A DNA stretch of 64,000 bases. Source: Brachypodium distachyon. Its lineage: Eukaryota; Streptophyta; Magnoliopsida; Poales; Poaceae. The notes beneath the pieces were generated by a model, which was given only the letters and a program-made list of their open reading frames with translations, was not told where the DNA came from and ran no database searches. The translations under genes and the position numbers were made by a program. The DNA is taken from contig NC_016132.3 of NCBI RefSeq assembly GCF_000005505.3, forward strand, positions 33,928,914 to 33,992,913, in the 5' to 3' direction. Below, one piece after another: positions 24,274 through 35,502 of this stretch (positions are counted from its first letter, which is position 1; every line of letters begins with the position of its first letter).

Positions 24274-24690
24274 ATGGCGATGGCAGCATCCGCATCCGTA
24301 ACCGCCGTTTCCTTCTCCGCCCGCGGCCCGTCGACGACGGCGGCCATGACTGTCCGCCCTCGCGCGGCTGTCTCCGTCCGCGCCTCCGCCTCGGCCACGG
24401 CGGGAGGCGCCAGCAGGGTCCGCGCGAGGGGAGCGGCGGCGCAGCAGGGAGGCGCAGGCAAGTGGTGGGCGCCGCTGGTCGGGTGGTCCGGCCGGGCCGA
24501 CTACATCGAGACGGCGGCGGCGGCGGTGGAGGAGGAGGAGGAGGAGGCGAGGATCAGGTCGTCGTCTTTCGTGGGCGGGCTTACGGAGGCGAAGGCGCGG
24601 CAGCTTCGGGCGCGGATGGTGGAGACGGAGAGCTTCCACGACGCCATGTACCACTCCGCCATCGCCTCCCGCCTCGCCCGCTCCACCTAA
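24274..24690 (+). CDS. Small putatively plastid-targeted protein, tandem copy 3
   Basis: Single exon, 138 residues, the longest copy. N-terminus MAMAASASVTAVSFSARGPS, then an extended Ala/Arg/Ser region. It retains KWWAPLVGWSGRADYIE and FVGGLTEAKARQLRARMVET plus ESFHDAMYHSAIASRLA. The linker has seven Glu within eight residues. Copies 2 and 3 share EAKARQL where copy 1 has EEKARQL, which agrees with the shared upstream DNA in making 2 and 3 the closer pair. An alternative GC-rich frame from 24024 to 24809 is a shadow. Confidence 0.85.
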   Translation: MAMAASASVTAVSFSARGPSTTAAMTVRPRAAVSVRASASATAGGASRVRARGAAAQQGGAGKWWAPLVGWSGRADYIETAAAAVEEEEEEARIRSSSFVGGLTEAKARQLRARMVETESFHDAMYHSAIASRLARST

Positions 24691-25272
24691 ACCATGGGGA
24701 ACGAACCAAAGTACCAAACGAACTCGCCGAAACATCAGACAAGCTCCTCTGCCACCGCCACTGCGCCCGTATGGCCGCCGTATATATGTGCATATATAGC
24801 TGCCGCTAGCTGCGTCCCTGCGTGTACATAGCTGTAGATTCCCTCTCCTTCTCGTCGCCGTTGCTGTTGTAAATTTGTATAGTCGTCGTTGGCTCGTTAC
24901 TGTGTATAGTCGTCGTCGTGGCGTCGTTGTTGTATATACGTATAGTGATCATGGAGGAGAGGTTGGGGATGAAGAGGGGAGGGGAACTGGGGTTTTACGG
25001 TTGTTCCCCTTCCTCGATTTCTCCTGCGTCTCCCACCAAGAAGTGCCCCGATCTGCTCTTTTCGATCGGTGATCTGTAAATATAAACAAGCGCAGATGTT
25101 TCGCACAATAATAACGTTGCTTTGCAACAATTTTGTTTTTAGGGAAACTGCTTTGCAACATTCGGGACGCTGAGTGTGGAGTACCAGCTTCTCAGAAATT
25201 GTACTACGACTAACGTACTCCCTTCGTCAGTAATAGCGCCTCCCTGATTCCGGCCTTTTCATTTTGCTAAAA

Positions 25273-25850
25273 AAAAAGAACTTGCTCACTTCACTCGACC
25301 ATCATCAACAGTAATAGCGCCTCACTGATTCCTGCTGGCTGCTGCTTCAAAGATTCTGGACATCTGTTTAGTTTCCAAATGGGTCTAAAATCTTTTTTCT
25401 AGTGTAACTGATATTAATTAAGAAGAATTCGTTTCCGCCGTAATTGAATATTTTTACCAATCCAATAAAATAATTTGTGTCCAATGTAACAGTTTGTTTT
25501 GATATAACATATCCAAAATATGCCTCCATCAAATTCCGTTTCCATTTTTGTACGTGGTATGATCTTGTCTACTCCGGAAGCTGCATCAACTACGGTGACA
25601 CGTCGATCTAGCGTGGGCAGTGGCTCCTCTGGTAGACATCGTGGGCAGTTGAAGTCCACTGGCCTTTCCATCCGAGAGTCCATCGCATCGGTCTCTGGCA
25701 AGGCTCACTAAGCACGTGACAGCGTTCCCGACCAACCGACGCCGGCGCTTTACCCTGAGGCCCTGATCATCTAGCATCATCAGGATCCTAGCCAGGACCG
25801 CTAACAATGGTTGGACATGGATTGTTGACATCAGAAACATAGTACGGAGC
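25273..25850. repeat. Duplicated block, part A, copy 1
   Basis: It matches 30410-31130 in the same orientation. Shared strings include ACCATCATCAACAGTAATAG, CATCGCATCGGTCTCTGGC, TTACCCTGAGGCCCT and GATCCTAGCCAGGA. It is continuous with part B in this copy. Confidence 0.8.
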
Positions 25851-27730
25851 ATGATTTAAAGACAAAGCCCTGGAAGTTGTCTGTAACAGCGTAACGCTTT
25901 AAACAGAGGTTCTAGGTCTGCTCTTGTTGCTCTGTACTCCTATGTAGCAAGTCTGCGTAAACCTATGTGTGAGGTGAACTTTGTTCGTTTTGTTATCATT
26001 TAAGCCTCCTTTTGGGGGGTTGAAAATCATAGCTGGACGTGCAGAAAGATCAAATAAAGCTGGCACAACGGATAGCACCGGAAGAATGCGATAACAACAT
26101 CATGCATATCTTTCAAAAAAAGGAAAATGCATCCTGATTCCTGAGACGAACGGAATAGCATCAGCATGATACTACTGCTAATTGTTGCTAATGGTATGTA
26201 TTCCGTACTTTACACTCCATAAGCAAGGACAGAGCTAATGAATCGCCTGCCACCAATACTTAGTTTCTGGACAAGGCAGGGGGTGTTCTTACCCAGTAAT
26301 TCCTTTATCAGTAGCTAGGAGCTGTGGCGCTCAGAAGCCCCTGTGCATCTCGAGAGCATGCTCCATGGAGACATTTGATATCTCTTGTGCATCTTATGGT
26401 TAAACTAAGCCATAATTTGACCTTTTGAATCCAGTTCATCATTTTCTGAAGAAACTCATGTTCTCAGGAATTAAAGGTCCATGGCAAACAAAATAGAAGT
26501 CCCACAGCTTCTATGATCAGGTCTACATGATAATAGGCTGAGCTAGTTTGATAAATATAAACCCTGGATTGCCATTATGAGAGCTCTAATAATAGAAAAC
26601 TGAAACTGCTTCCTTGAAATTGCACTGATACTTGCAATTGGAAGTTTTCCTTAAGAATTGCCACTGTACAGGCTTTTACTAAAGAATTGACATCTATACA
26701 AGTGGCAACAGCCAACAGCTTCATATGACGTCAAAGTTGTATTGCTGCTTGTACCCATTGTTAGTATAGTCAGATGAAGCACAATTGTTGTTATCAAGGT
26801 CACTGCAAATTCAGACCAACCTCTTCCTTTGCCAGCAGTAGCTGAACAATTAAATGAGTAGGGATTGGAACTGGATCCAACAAGACAAATAAGATCAAAA
26901 CCAACAGTTTTTTGTTTTCGTTTTTGTGTGGCACTCATCTCATCTACATAAACGGCCTACAAGATATTTTCCTTCAGAACATTACAGATGAAATCTACAT
27001 TTTATTTTAGAGATAGCTACCGCATTAACCCGAATATATTCCAAAATTTACAAGATGAAAGAGGAATCTAAAACTGCAGCAAACCAAAAACTATTGCTAG
27101 ATGTGTTGCTGGCAGTTAGTATTATTTTGTAATGCTCAATCATTCTATCATTAATTCATTTTATATAGCAAGCATAAACCTTGAATGGATTTAACAAAAG
27201 CAGGTAATAAACAAACATTAAATCTGAAAACCAGTCAGTTCTCATCAATTGTAGACATTCAATCATGTCAAAAAATCGCTGCCTGGAAACTCATAGCTGG
27301 ATCTTTGGAGGGCAAAATTCACTTGCTCTCCGCATCATAGAGTTCAGATCTGAAAAAAGATTCAAAGACAACCTCATAAGCTTATCCTTGCGAAGCAACT
27401 GTATCTGCAAACATTGTGGATTGCAACAACCCAAATTCTGAAAACACGGCAAAGGCATAAAAACATGTTTAATAAGAAAAATGGTTTTGCACTTCCAACT
27501 GGAATGGCAGATCACTGAAAATGGCAACAAATTCATGATGCTATATTTGGAAAACTGCAATGTTCAACAATCAAAGTGCTGGAAAACATCAAGAATTCTT
27601 GCGTGCATGCAAAAATGATCCAGTAATGCAAACCAGTTGGATCAATCATATTATATAGGACATTCACTTGCATCTCAAGTCAGAACAAATAGCAGGTATC
27701 TCAATATGGGGATGACAGTCCGGCCCTCTG
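25850..27730. repeat. Duplicated block, part B, copy 1
   Basis: It matches 51097-54885 in order and orientation once insertions are removed. Shared strings include GACAGAGCTAATGAATC, GCATGCTCCATGGAG, AATAGGCTGAGCTAGTTTGA and CACTTGCTCTCCGCATCATA. The match stops at about 27730, where this copy continues into different sequence. Confidence 0.85.
27319..27349 (-). pseudogene. Orphan copy of the last coding exon of the small membrane-protein gene
   Basis: On the minus strand, TTTTTTCAG is followed by 31 bases that in the frame of the intact gene (53097-53127) complete ..I and then read SELYDAESK and TGA. The exon is identical here, but the three upstream exons are not found before the block ends at 27730, so this is a truncated duplicate. 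Whether it is ever spliced onto a neighbouring gene is unknown. Confidence 0.75.
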
Positions 27731-28821
27731 ACTACCCACGTCTTAAAACCTAGAAGAAAAGAAAATCTTGCAACACAATACAAAAAGGACCAACAGGATA
27801 CCCGGATCTCCAGAGTAAGGCCTCCTAAGAGGGAGAGTAACAGGATAATCGCTATGGTTATAGTCCTGCATAAAGATGTAAAAATTAATCGAATGAATAA
27901 TGAGTGCAAGGAAGACACTCACATTGATGCACTTGGTATCTCCACTCACTCATGGATCGACATATTCTTTTGGTGCTGTACCATCAGACGGAGTATGCAT
28001 GAAAGAAATAATATTAAAGCTTCAAATACAGCAATGTGTACAGTCAAAGATGTAATGCATATCATCTGTCTCACTCTGAAAGATAAACAAATTGCAATGC
28101 CAACCAAGCGACTTCAAAAAGTGCAAGGGTTTAAAAGAAACAAAAAAGTGCAAGGTCTTGATCCAAATACAGTAGTAACATGCAATAAACCCTCCATATT
28201 TCCCGTTTCATTCTAAATGAGAAACAAGACTGCACTTCCAGCCAATAGACGACAATATAGTGCAAGGTACTCCCTCCGATCCAATTCCAGCCAGTAGACT
28301 TAGCAAGAAAAGCTGAGCTGACTGATGAGCCAATACAAATGGGGAAAACTAGATGCTGAGCATGCTCAAAGAACAGGAATCACATTCACTACAGTCATAA
28401 AGTTCATAAGTATAAAAGCATGGAATAGAACCACACTTACCTTTTTTCACAATCTTCAGTCTTCTTCCGAAGGGATCAGTGATCTACCAAATGCGATAGA
28501 CCAATGAACCATCAAACGACAAGCTCGCAGATACAACAAACGAACAATAGGCTAATATATGCACCTGTGATGTCTTAAGTTTCATCAACAATTCCTTATC
28601 AATGGTTTCATCCTTGATCTCATCAACAGGTATCCGAAAGATCTACAATTTCTAACCCCACTCACAACATTTCTGGGTATCCAAAAGAGAGACAATAAAA
28701 AGAAGTGAACATAATGGTGCACCTCATGCACCAAGTAGTCAAGAGTATATGACCATATGCTCAGCACTGTCAATGACTGTTGCGCACTCACGTAGCCCAC
28801 TTCAAAAAGCTGCCTAATAAT
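27701..28821 (-). CDS. Unidentified multi-exon gene or gene fragment
   Basis: Short exons on the minus strand join in phase through good GT..AG sites: 28723-28809 or slightly longer (LFEVGYVSAQQSLTVLS...), 28565-28642 (IFRIPVDEIKDETIDKELLM...), 28441-28483 (ITDPFGRRLKIVKK), 27923-27948 (VSGDTKCIN), 27802-27865 (DYNHSDYPVTLPLRRPYSGD) and a possible terminal 27701-27741 (DVGSQRAGLSSPY, stop). Lengths fit (87, 78, 43, 26, 64, 41 bases, all phases matching). The mix of charged and hydrophobic residues looks like real protein, but I do not recognise it. No start exon is visible before the SNRNP27 stop at 29010, so it may be 5'-truncated. The last exon straddles the end of the duplicated block at about 27730, so the 3' end may be truncated or chimeric. 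Confidence 0.45.
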
Positions 28822-29009
28822 TTCTCAAAGTAAATATCTCTATTTGCTCGGGATATGATTCTAAATTCAGATACAGCATGTTGGATTCCCCACATAATAA
28901 ACAGAGATGCAGTTCATGATTTTCGATACAATTCAAACCGAGTAGCAATCTCCAAGAAAGCAATTGCTAAATTCAAAGTCGATTAAAGCTTAAATACATA
29001 TTCCCAACT

Positions 29010-29594
29010 TCAGCGATTGACCTCAGGCGGCAGGGGACGGTTGAACCCACCCCGGCGGTTCATGTACTGTCGAGGCTGCCGCTTGGTAACGGCACGCACG
29101 CCACTGACGTCGGCACCGGGAACGTACTTTCCCTTGGTGGAGTCGAACCCGACGGGGATCCCCATCATCTTCATCATCTCGAGCTCCTCAGCGTCCATGT
29201 CCCCGTTGCCCGCAGCGGCCGCCTCCTCGACACCCTTGGGGACAGCGGGAGGGTCTGGCTTCTTGTCCTCCTTTTCGTCGGCGACGGGTGAATCATCGCG
29301 GCGGCGCTTGTGGCGGCTGGGGTCGGGAGAGCGAGACCGATGAGAGTGGGAGTGGGAGTGGGAGTGGGAGCGGCGGCGGCGAGAGCGGTCCCGGTCAGCC
29401 GAAGGTGAGCGGGAGCGCTTTCGGTCGCGGCGGTGGCCCCGGTCGCGCTCACGGTCGCGATCCCTCTCCTTCTCCCGGCCGCGGTCCCGGTCGCGATGGC
29501 GGTCGACCTCGCGGTCCCTTTCACGGTCCCGGTCGCGCTCCCGGTCGGGGCCGCGCTCGCGAGGCTTCTCTTTGTCGCGGCGGCGGTCGGACAT
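29010..29594 (-). CDS. SNRNP27: U4/U6.U5 tri-snRNP-associated 27 kDa protein
   Basis: One open exon of 194 residues from ATG at 29592-29594 to TGA at 29010-29012. Residues 1-110 form an RS/RD/RE-rich domain ([20 protein letters not shown], a run of [10 protein letters not shown]). The C-terminal 60 residues carry the conserved signature [17 protein letters not shown] ... [17 protein letters not shown], which ends the SNRNP27 family proteins. The product is a nuclear splicing factor of the U4/U6.U5 tri-snRNP; in other eukaryotes it helps fix 5' splice sites. The coding region has no intron; I cannot say whether that is usual in plants or marks a retrocopy. The GC-rich sequence yields long antisense frames that are not genes. 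Confidence 0.92.
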   Translation of the reverse strand: MSDRRRDKEKPRERGPDRERDRDRERDREVDRHRDRDRGREKERDRDRERDRGHRRDRKRSRSPSADRDRSRRRRSHSHSHSHSHRSRSPDPSRHKRRRDDSPVADEKEDKKPDPPAVPKGVEEAAAAGNGDMDAEELEMMKMMGIPVGFDSTKGKYVPGADVSGVRAVTKRQPRQYMNRRGGFNRPLPPEVNR

Positions 29595-29689
29595 TTCTGC
29601 GGCGAGGACAAGAGGTAGGGTTTGCTGAACAGGCGGGGGGATGGAGGGAGGAGACTGCTGCCACTAAAGAGATGTGGGAAGGGGGCGGC

Positions 29690-29760
29690 AGACTGAGGGG
29701 CGGAGTAGGTGGCGGCAGACTGAGGGGCGGAGTAGGTGGCGGCAGACTGAGGGGCGAAGC
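29690..29760. repeat. 27-base tandem repeat upstream of SNRNP27
   Basis: The unit ACTGAGGGGCGGAGTAGGTG plus GCGGCAG occurs about 2.6 times in the leader or promoter, about 100 bases upstream of the start codon (gene on the minus strand). Confidence 0.85.
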
Positions 29761-30099
29761 AGGGGTCGGCGGCCACCGGAGAGACGGGGGCTGGGTGGGC
29801 GGCGGTGACCCCAACCCTAGGGAGAGAAGCGAAGGGGAATCGACCGAAGGGGACGAGGTGGGGAGCAGGTCCCTTTTGGCAATTTCAGAAAAGGTGAGGT
29901 CTGGGACTCTGGGGAGTGGAGTAAAATTTTGACGGTATGACCATAAATACGCTGTTAACGTCATTATCTTGAGACGACGAAGCATAAGAAGCTGCGGCTG
30001 AAAAAATAAGCGTCTAAAGCATGTATTATTTTCAGCTCGTGGCTTCATAGGACCTAGAAACTGTATAGAAGCTGAAAAGAAGGGGGTATTTGGCGGCGG

Positions 30100-30150
30100 C
30101 AGTCATATGTTTCTGCGACGAGGACAAGAGGAGGTAGGGTTTGCTGCTTC
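30100..30150. repeat. Second copy of the SNRNP27 leader sequence
   Basis: TTTCTGCGACGAGGACAAGAG followed by GTAGGGTTTGCTG repeats 29594-29628 about 500 bases upstream of the start codon, a small local duplication. Confidence 0.6.
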
Positions 30151-30409
30151 GGTTCGGTTAGTAGTATTTTCATAGAAAATCTAAAAGACCGAGAATTTCA
30201 TAGGAAACTTTACTGTAAATGCATTCGTTTTGTCGAAAAGTGGCAAAATGAATGATTCCTTAGGGATATTGATTTTCTATGATTTTGGAGGAAAATGAAC
30301 ATTAGGTACCAGCTCTTTTTTACATTGGAGTGAAGCAAATACCATTCCTTAGAATGACAAGTGCCACACTATCACAATCTTATGGTTTCCATTTTTCTTA
30401 TGTTTTGTG

Positions 30410-31132
30410 CTAAAAATAGAACTTGCTCACTTTACTTGACCATCATCAACAGTAATAGCTCCTCACTGTCCCGATCCTCCAAAGATTTTGAACATCTGTA
30501 TAGTTTTCAACGGTACTAAATTATTATAGTATTTTTTATAGATGATACACTATCCCATCGATTTTTAATAAAGAAACGGCCACAAAATCCTTATGCCTAC
30601 AAACGGAAAGGTAAAAATAACACATAAAATTCTGAAGCACGACATAGTGCCCAAAAATTTCGAAAGGACTAGATGAACCTAGATGCAGACCAAACGAAGA
30701 CTGAAAACAACAAAGAATTGTTTATTTCGTTCTCACCCATCCAGAATACGTCTCCATGCTATTCCGTATGATCTAATCTTGTCTTCTTTGGAGACTAGAA
30801 GCTGCATCAAAGGTGAGCCGTTGTTCCACTCTTGATCCCGTGTAGGGGGTGGCTCAGATCACATGGCAGAGATCGTGGGCCGCCAGAGGCCAGTGAAGAT
30901 CTGGCCTCCTCACGACATGCATCGCATCGGTCTCTGGCTCACGAAGCATGTGACGTATCTGCTCTGCCACGCCAGCGTTCTCGACCAACAGACGCCGTTG
31001 CGTTACCCTGAGGCCCTAATCTAGCATGAGGATCCTAGCCAGGATTGCTAATGGTTACTTAGATAGCAAGAAAAGGAGGAAGCAGTGACAAGACTTGGGA
31101 TTGTTTGACATCAACTTTGGTTGTTTACTTTG
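30410..31132. repeat. Duplicated block, part A, copy 2
   Basis: Partner of 25273-25850. Its continuation (part B, copy 2) lies at 51097, separated by about 20 kb of inserted transposons. Confidence 0.8.
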
Positions 31133-31365
31133 TATTCCTCTCTTTCCAAAATATAAGACACGTCGTTTTACGTGCAGTCAACAACCTCAAACTTTGATCA
31201 TTATTATATGACAAAGCATATGGATTGCATTTGAGATAAATGTTATCGTATTTGTCTTGCTAAATACTTGTACCCCACGTATGTTTCACTAACTTCATCA
31301 ACCCATAAAAGTATTATACTCAAAGTTGTGGACCGTTGACTGCACGTAGAATGATGTGCCTTATA
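31133..31365. mobile_element. Left part of a Stowaway-type MITE split by a Helitron
   Basis: It starts TATTCCTCTCTTTCCAAAAT. The arms ATATAAGACACGTC...ACGTGCAGTCAAC (31156-31187) and GTTGACTGCACGTAGAA...GCCTTATA (31335-31365) pair. The right terminus is missing here and is found at 51076-51096 (TATTTTGGAAAGGAAGGAGTA), the inverse of the left end. Confidence 0.8.
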
Positions 31366-31447
31366 TCTCTCTTCTCTAAAAGTCGGAGAATCCTTTGACC
31401 TCTCGATGCTGCAACGTGGTCGCTCGGCCGTCGTTCCTTTGCGTTAC

Positions 31448-31924
31448 TGTCGAGGGGCTACCTCGGCAATACCCTGATTCGAGGGTTTTCGACTGAAGGA
31501 GAGCACGGGGTGCACCAGCGATCTTGTCGACTAACAAAGACTAGGGGAGCCGCAAGGTTTACCCAGGTTCAGGGCCCTCGAAAGGTAAAACCCCTACGTC
31601 CTACTTTTGGTGTATTGTATTGATCGAGATTACAAAGGAGCTATGGAACTACGATGCGCAGATGGATCTGGCGTGAATGTGTCGAGGTCCCCCTTCCCGA
31701 CTCCCCCTCCTAGCCTTATATACTGGCGGCTAGGTCTCGGGCATGATAATCGGGAAGGTTACAATCAAATCAGTTTATTCTGGTACGATAAGATCACGTT
31801 CTTGACTTGAACCGCACTTTGAGGGACTCGACCTGCATATACTTATTGGGCCTTCGAGTGGACCCCCTGATGGGCTGCATCAGGTATATGAAGGTAGAGG
31901 ACTCGAAGAGTTATTCCCTCGTCA
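31448..31924 (-). repeat. Gypsy 3' LTR (left in window)
   Basis: It carries TATATAAGG on the minus strand (about 31718-31726) as a likely promoter. Partner of 46925-47402. Confidence 0.93.
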
Positions 31925-33003
31925 GTTAGCCCCCGAGTTCCTGTTCGAGGTGCAAACTCGGGTAGGGACTCAAGAGTCTCTGTTTCAGCAACTTGATCAC
32001 ATGTCAAGACGCAGATAATCTTCTGGTTTTAACTGTTCGTCATTCGATTGATTCGGACGTTTATCAAACCTGAATTGAGGAAAATCCCTAGCTTGTGACT
32101 CAGAAGCCACATAGCATTTCTGTGTTTTATACTGATACTGTGTGGGATGGTTGCATAACGCGCCTGGAATACTCGATCGGTCGAGTCCAATTAATTGCAC
32201 CGGGGCAAAAACTCTATTAGCATACATCAACACTCGAGTCCCCAGGCTCGAGCCTGGATAACTGGCGGTATTCGAGTCAAACCTGCCGGGGGTTTTACAG
32301 ACTCGAAATCCAGTACTGTAAGGCGATCAACCAACGCGTCCGGTGGGATCTTTTCTTCATGCAAGCGCATGGATAATCTAGAATCGCCTGATGATGCTGA
32401 TTTCCAGGTCCAATGAAAAACCATCGAGTCTTACCTTCACGTTGTGAACGTGGCTTCGGGTTTGTTTCACAGTCTGTGCGACCCGGATATCGCTGTCGAG
32501 TGCCCATGAATGGGATACACTTCGAGTTCCTGTACCGTCGGGTGGCAATCCCGAGTTTTCTAGAACTTGACTTGACATCTCAGCTGATGCTGTGATTTAA
32601 ATAATATGGGCAGTCGATGGGACGTACCTTATGCTCTATGCGCAGACTGAATTGAGTACTGTGGATGTGATCAGTCTGATTTGACCATACAACGTGCACG
32701 AGATTTCAGGCGCAATGATAGCTATAGTGGGTTCCTGAACCAATGGAAGGGGGAATGGTTCATTTCCGATGGGGCCACGCGTCATACAAGGATGTGATAC
32801 ATGTGGCACCATCCTAAATCGTGCAACGGTGATTCCGCTTCGTGCCGTTACCAATCGTCTTCTTCCTTCCTCAAATCACCCCCCGGTCTCCCCCATTTCT
32901 TTGCATTCTCCTTCTGCGCTCTGCTCTCTTGCCCGAAACCTAGCCTTCCCTCCGTCGCACTTGCTCCCACTTCCTCCATCACTGCCATTGCGCGATCCCC
33001 GCC

Positions 33004-33986
33004 ATGGGCAGAAAGAAGGTCTCCTCCGCCGCCGGCACTAGCGCCGCTGCTGACGGCAAGAGGGTGTCTCGCGACGCTCCCCCCGCCTTGGACAAGAAAT
33101 CCAAGAAAGCTGCCGAGGCCGCGCCCGGCGGTGACAAGAAGACCGGGGAATGGAAACGCTCCGAGATCATGGCGCGTCATCTCTCGGTGATGCGGAAGCA
33201 CGGGCTCATTCCCAGCGAGGACTTCGGCAAGGTCCGTGTCCCGGGCAACGAGGTAACTACCCATCCCAAGCCTGGGGAGAGAGTTGTGTTCTACGACTTC
33301 GTGATTTGCGGTCCCTCTCTTCCTGCCCACTTCTTCTTCCATGCGTTGCTGCTAGCGTACGGGCTTTAGATGCACGATCTGATGCCCAATAGCTACCTTC
33401 ACATTGCGTGCTTCATCACACTCTGTGAGTGCTATTTGGGCGTGGAACCGCACTGGGGTTTGTGGAAGAAACTGTTCATCATCAAGCGGCAGGGTAAGGG
33501 CTACGGGATCTACAAGACCGACGGCGCCAACATCCAAGTCCGCGGAGATGTCCAGTACTTCTCCCTTCACCAAATCGAGTAAGTGCAGCAGTGGAGGACT
33601 CGATGGTTTTATCTCCAAGATGAGCCAGTCGACGGCAAGGACTTCAGTTTGCCCGAGTTCTCCGCCTTCGCTCAGGTGAGAAAGTTAAAGTCTTGGAATC
33701 ACGAGCTGACAGCCCAAGAGGATGCAGAGGCTACCGTTCTGCTAAAGCAAGTGGCTGAGCTTCAACAGACTCCGGAGAAGGAAGTGAGTGGTCTGCAACT
33801 CATCGCCCTCTTCATGAAGAGACGGATTCAGCCGATCCAGGCCAGAGCCCACTCCATGTGGGAGTACTTGGGGTCGTCAGACTCCACTCGCATCTGTGCT
33901 GAAGATTTGTCGGACGAGGACCTTCTGACTCGAGTAGGGGTGGTCACCCGAAAAGAGATCACCCTGGAAGATTTGGAGTCGCCTCT
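33004..33986 (+). pseudogene. Antisense 'gypsy-type transposon' ORF, broken
   Basis: One frame from ATG 33004 carries MGRKKVSSAAGTSAAADGK, EWKRSEIMARHLSVMRKHG, HDLMPNSYLHIACFITLCEC and GVEPHWGLWKKLF. This is the plant 'putative gypsy-type transposon' domain commonly found on the non-coding strand of large grass Gypsy elements. Two in-frame stops break it: TAG at 33367-33369, where Gln is usual before MHD, and TAA at 33580-33582. The frame is cut at 33987 by the Copia LTR. A TC-rich leader precedes the ATG. Function is unknown; it is not needed for the gag-pol cycle as understood. Confidence 0.8.
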
Positions 33987-35333
33987 TGAAAGGGCATTTC
34001 GATCCCTAAGTATTTTCGTGTTAATGACAACATGACTCGTGGACTAATCGTGTGCTCGAGTGTTTCAGATGTGAGATCAAATGGCACAAGACGGTTCGTT
34101 GCCCTCAAAAAGGAAAGAAGCGTAGAAGGATTTATGGCTTTTTCTTTATATTGAGTCGTAGGAAATCCGTACTATTAAGAGGGAGTCCACATGGGAAAGG
34201 TTTAGATGAATCAACTTCACGTTCACAAATCTACTATATTTGCACCCACATAAAGCCATTTCCTTAGGGAGAGAGAGACCATCTCATAATCTTAGCCTAA
34301 GGGTTTAGTGCCTAAATGTCTCCAGGGCGAGAGTGCAGCTCTATCCAGGCCGGTAGTACCAAGGCCGGTAGTTCCGCCCCCGTACCGGAACCGCACCTAA
34401 ACGCTACTGTCTTCTAGCGGTAGTGGGGCGGTACCGGAGCGGTACTACCGGTAGTACCTCTCTGCTAGCTCTCTACCACCCGGCTGCGCGAATTACTCAT
34501 AACGGTCAGTTTTTGAGGCGCCCTTTAAATAGGAGCCGTCCCCTACCTCAGGACTTCTTCTCCACCAAGCTATTCCCCTCTCCCCTAGATACAAGAGTTT
34601 CAAATTCCTAGATCTCCCTCCCTAGTTCTTCCCCACTCTTGATTCTTTGAGTATTGGAGGAGAAGATCTTGATCTAGGGTTTCACCAAATTGAGAAGTTG
34701 ATTCCCCTTGTTTCCTTTGTGGATTTTGTTACTCTTGGGATTTTGGGATTCTTAGCTGGAAGGTGTCTCTTCAAGGCCTCTAATCTTGTGAGAGGGTGCT
34801 TGAGGATTCGGAAAGGAGCCTCCAATTAAGTTGTGGAGTTGTGCCCTTCTCCTTGTTTGTAAGGGTTCGGCGTTCGTCCTCTAGGAAGCCACTAGTGGAA
34901 CTCACCTCACCTTTGTGGTGTTGTGAGAGCTCATCCCACCTTTGTGGTGTGGTGAGTTGGAGGATAGAGTGAGCCTTTGTGGCGCCTCTACCTTTGTGGT
35001 AGAACACTCCTCCAAACGGAGACGTACACCGACCCCAATAGGTGGAACTCCGGTGAAATCTTCGTCTCCCCGTGTGGTATCATTCTTGCCCCTTTACTTA
35101 CTCGCAAAGCTTAATTGTTTATCTTGTGTTTCGCCTATCAAGCATGTTTCAATTGATTATCTATTGCTTGTGCTCATGCTTCAGCTATTGCATCATACTA
35201 GGGGTGTTCATCTTTTAGACGTTTTAGTGAACCCATGTATTGATGCTTGTATCCCATAAAAGTGAAAAGAAAAAGTAAAATTTGTTGTCGCCTATTCACC
35301 CCCCCCCATCTAGTTGACCATACCGATCTTTCA
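33987..35333 (+). mobile_element. Left LTR of a nested, 3'-truncated Copia-type element
   Basis: It starts TGAAAGGGCATTTCGATCCC and ends ATCTTTCA, followed by ATTGATATCAGAGCC, a variant of the methionine-tRNA primer site TTGGTATCAGAGC. A TATA-like TTTAAATAGG lies at 34524-34533. Starts and ends resemble the solo LTR at 47584-48799. No matching right LTR exists: the element stops near 36810. Confidence 0.8.
34340..34470. repeat. Cluster of GGTAGTACC-type inverted motifs in the Copia LTR
   Basis: CCGGTAGTACC, GGCGGTACCGGAGCGGTAC and TACCGGTAGTACC recur in both orientations just upstream of the LTR TATA-like box, and could be an enhancer or a folded RNA element. Confidence 0.5.
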
Positions 35334-35502
35334 ATTGATATCAGAGCCTCGTGTCTTAAATAGGGCTTAACCGCCTTAAGAGTATGACCGACGTGAGTGA
35401 GGTGGTTGGAAACAAAGCTACTATGGGCACCAAAGTGAGTATGGACGTGTTGATTAAACTTTTGAGATAAAGCCATCCATACTCATTGAGGTTAAATCCG
35501 TA

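Noticed and set aside
24024..24809. 261-codon open frame overlapping triplicated copy 3
   Set aside because: GC-rich shadow frame; the conserved family protein is in another frame of the same strand.
29288..29932. Long plus-strand open frame of 214 codons rich in Gly and Arg
   Set aside because: It is antisense to the SNRNP27 RS/RD domain; codon bias and repeats of that domain keep it open.
31607..31810. Open frame in the Gypsy LTR
   Set aside because: LTR sequence repeated at 47.1 kb with frame-changing differences; not coding.
34420..34620. Palindromic GGTAC motifs considered as a terminator or riboswitch
   Set aside because: They are part of a Copia LTR upstream of its promoter; no bacterial-type signal is expected in nuclear plant DNA.
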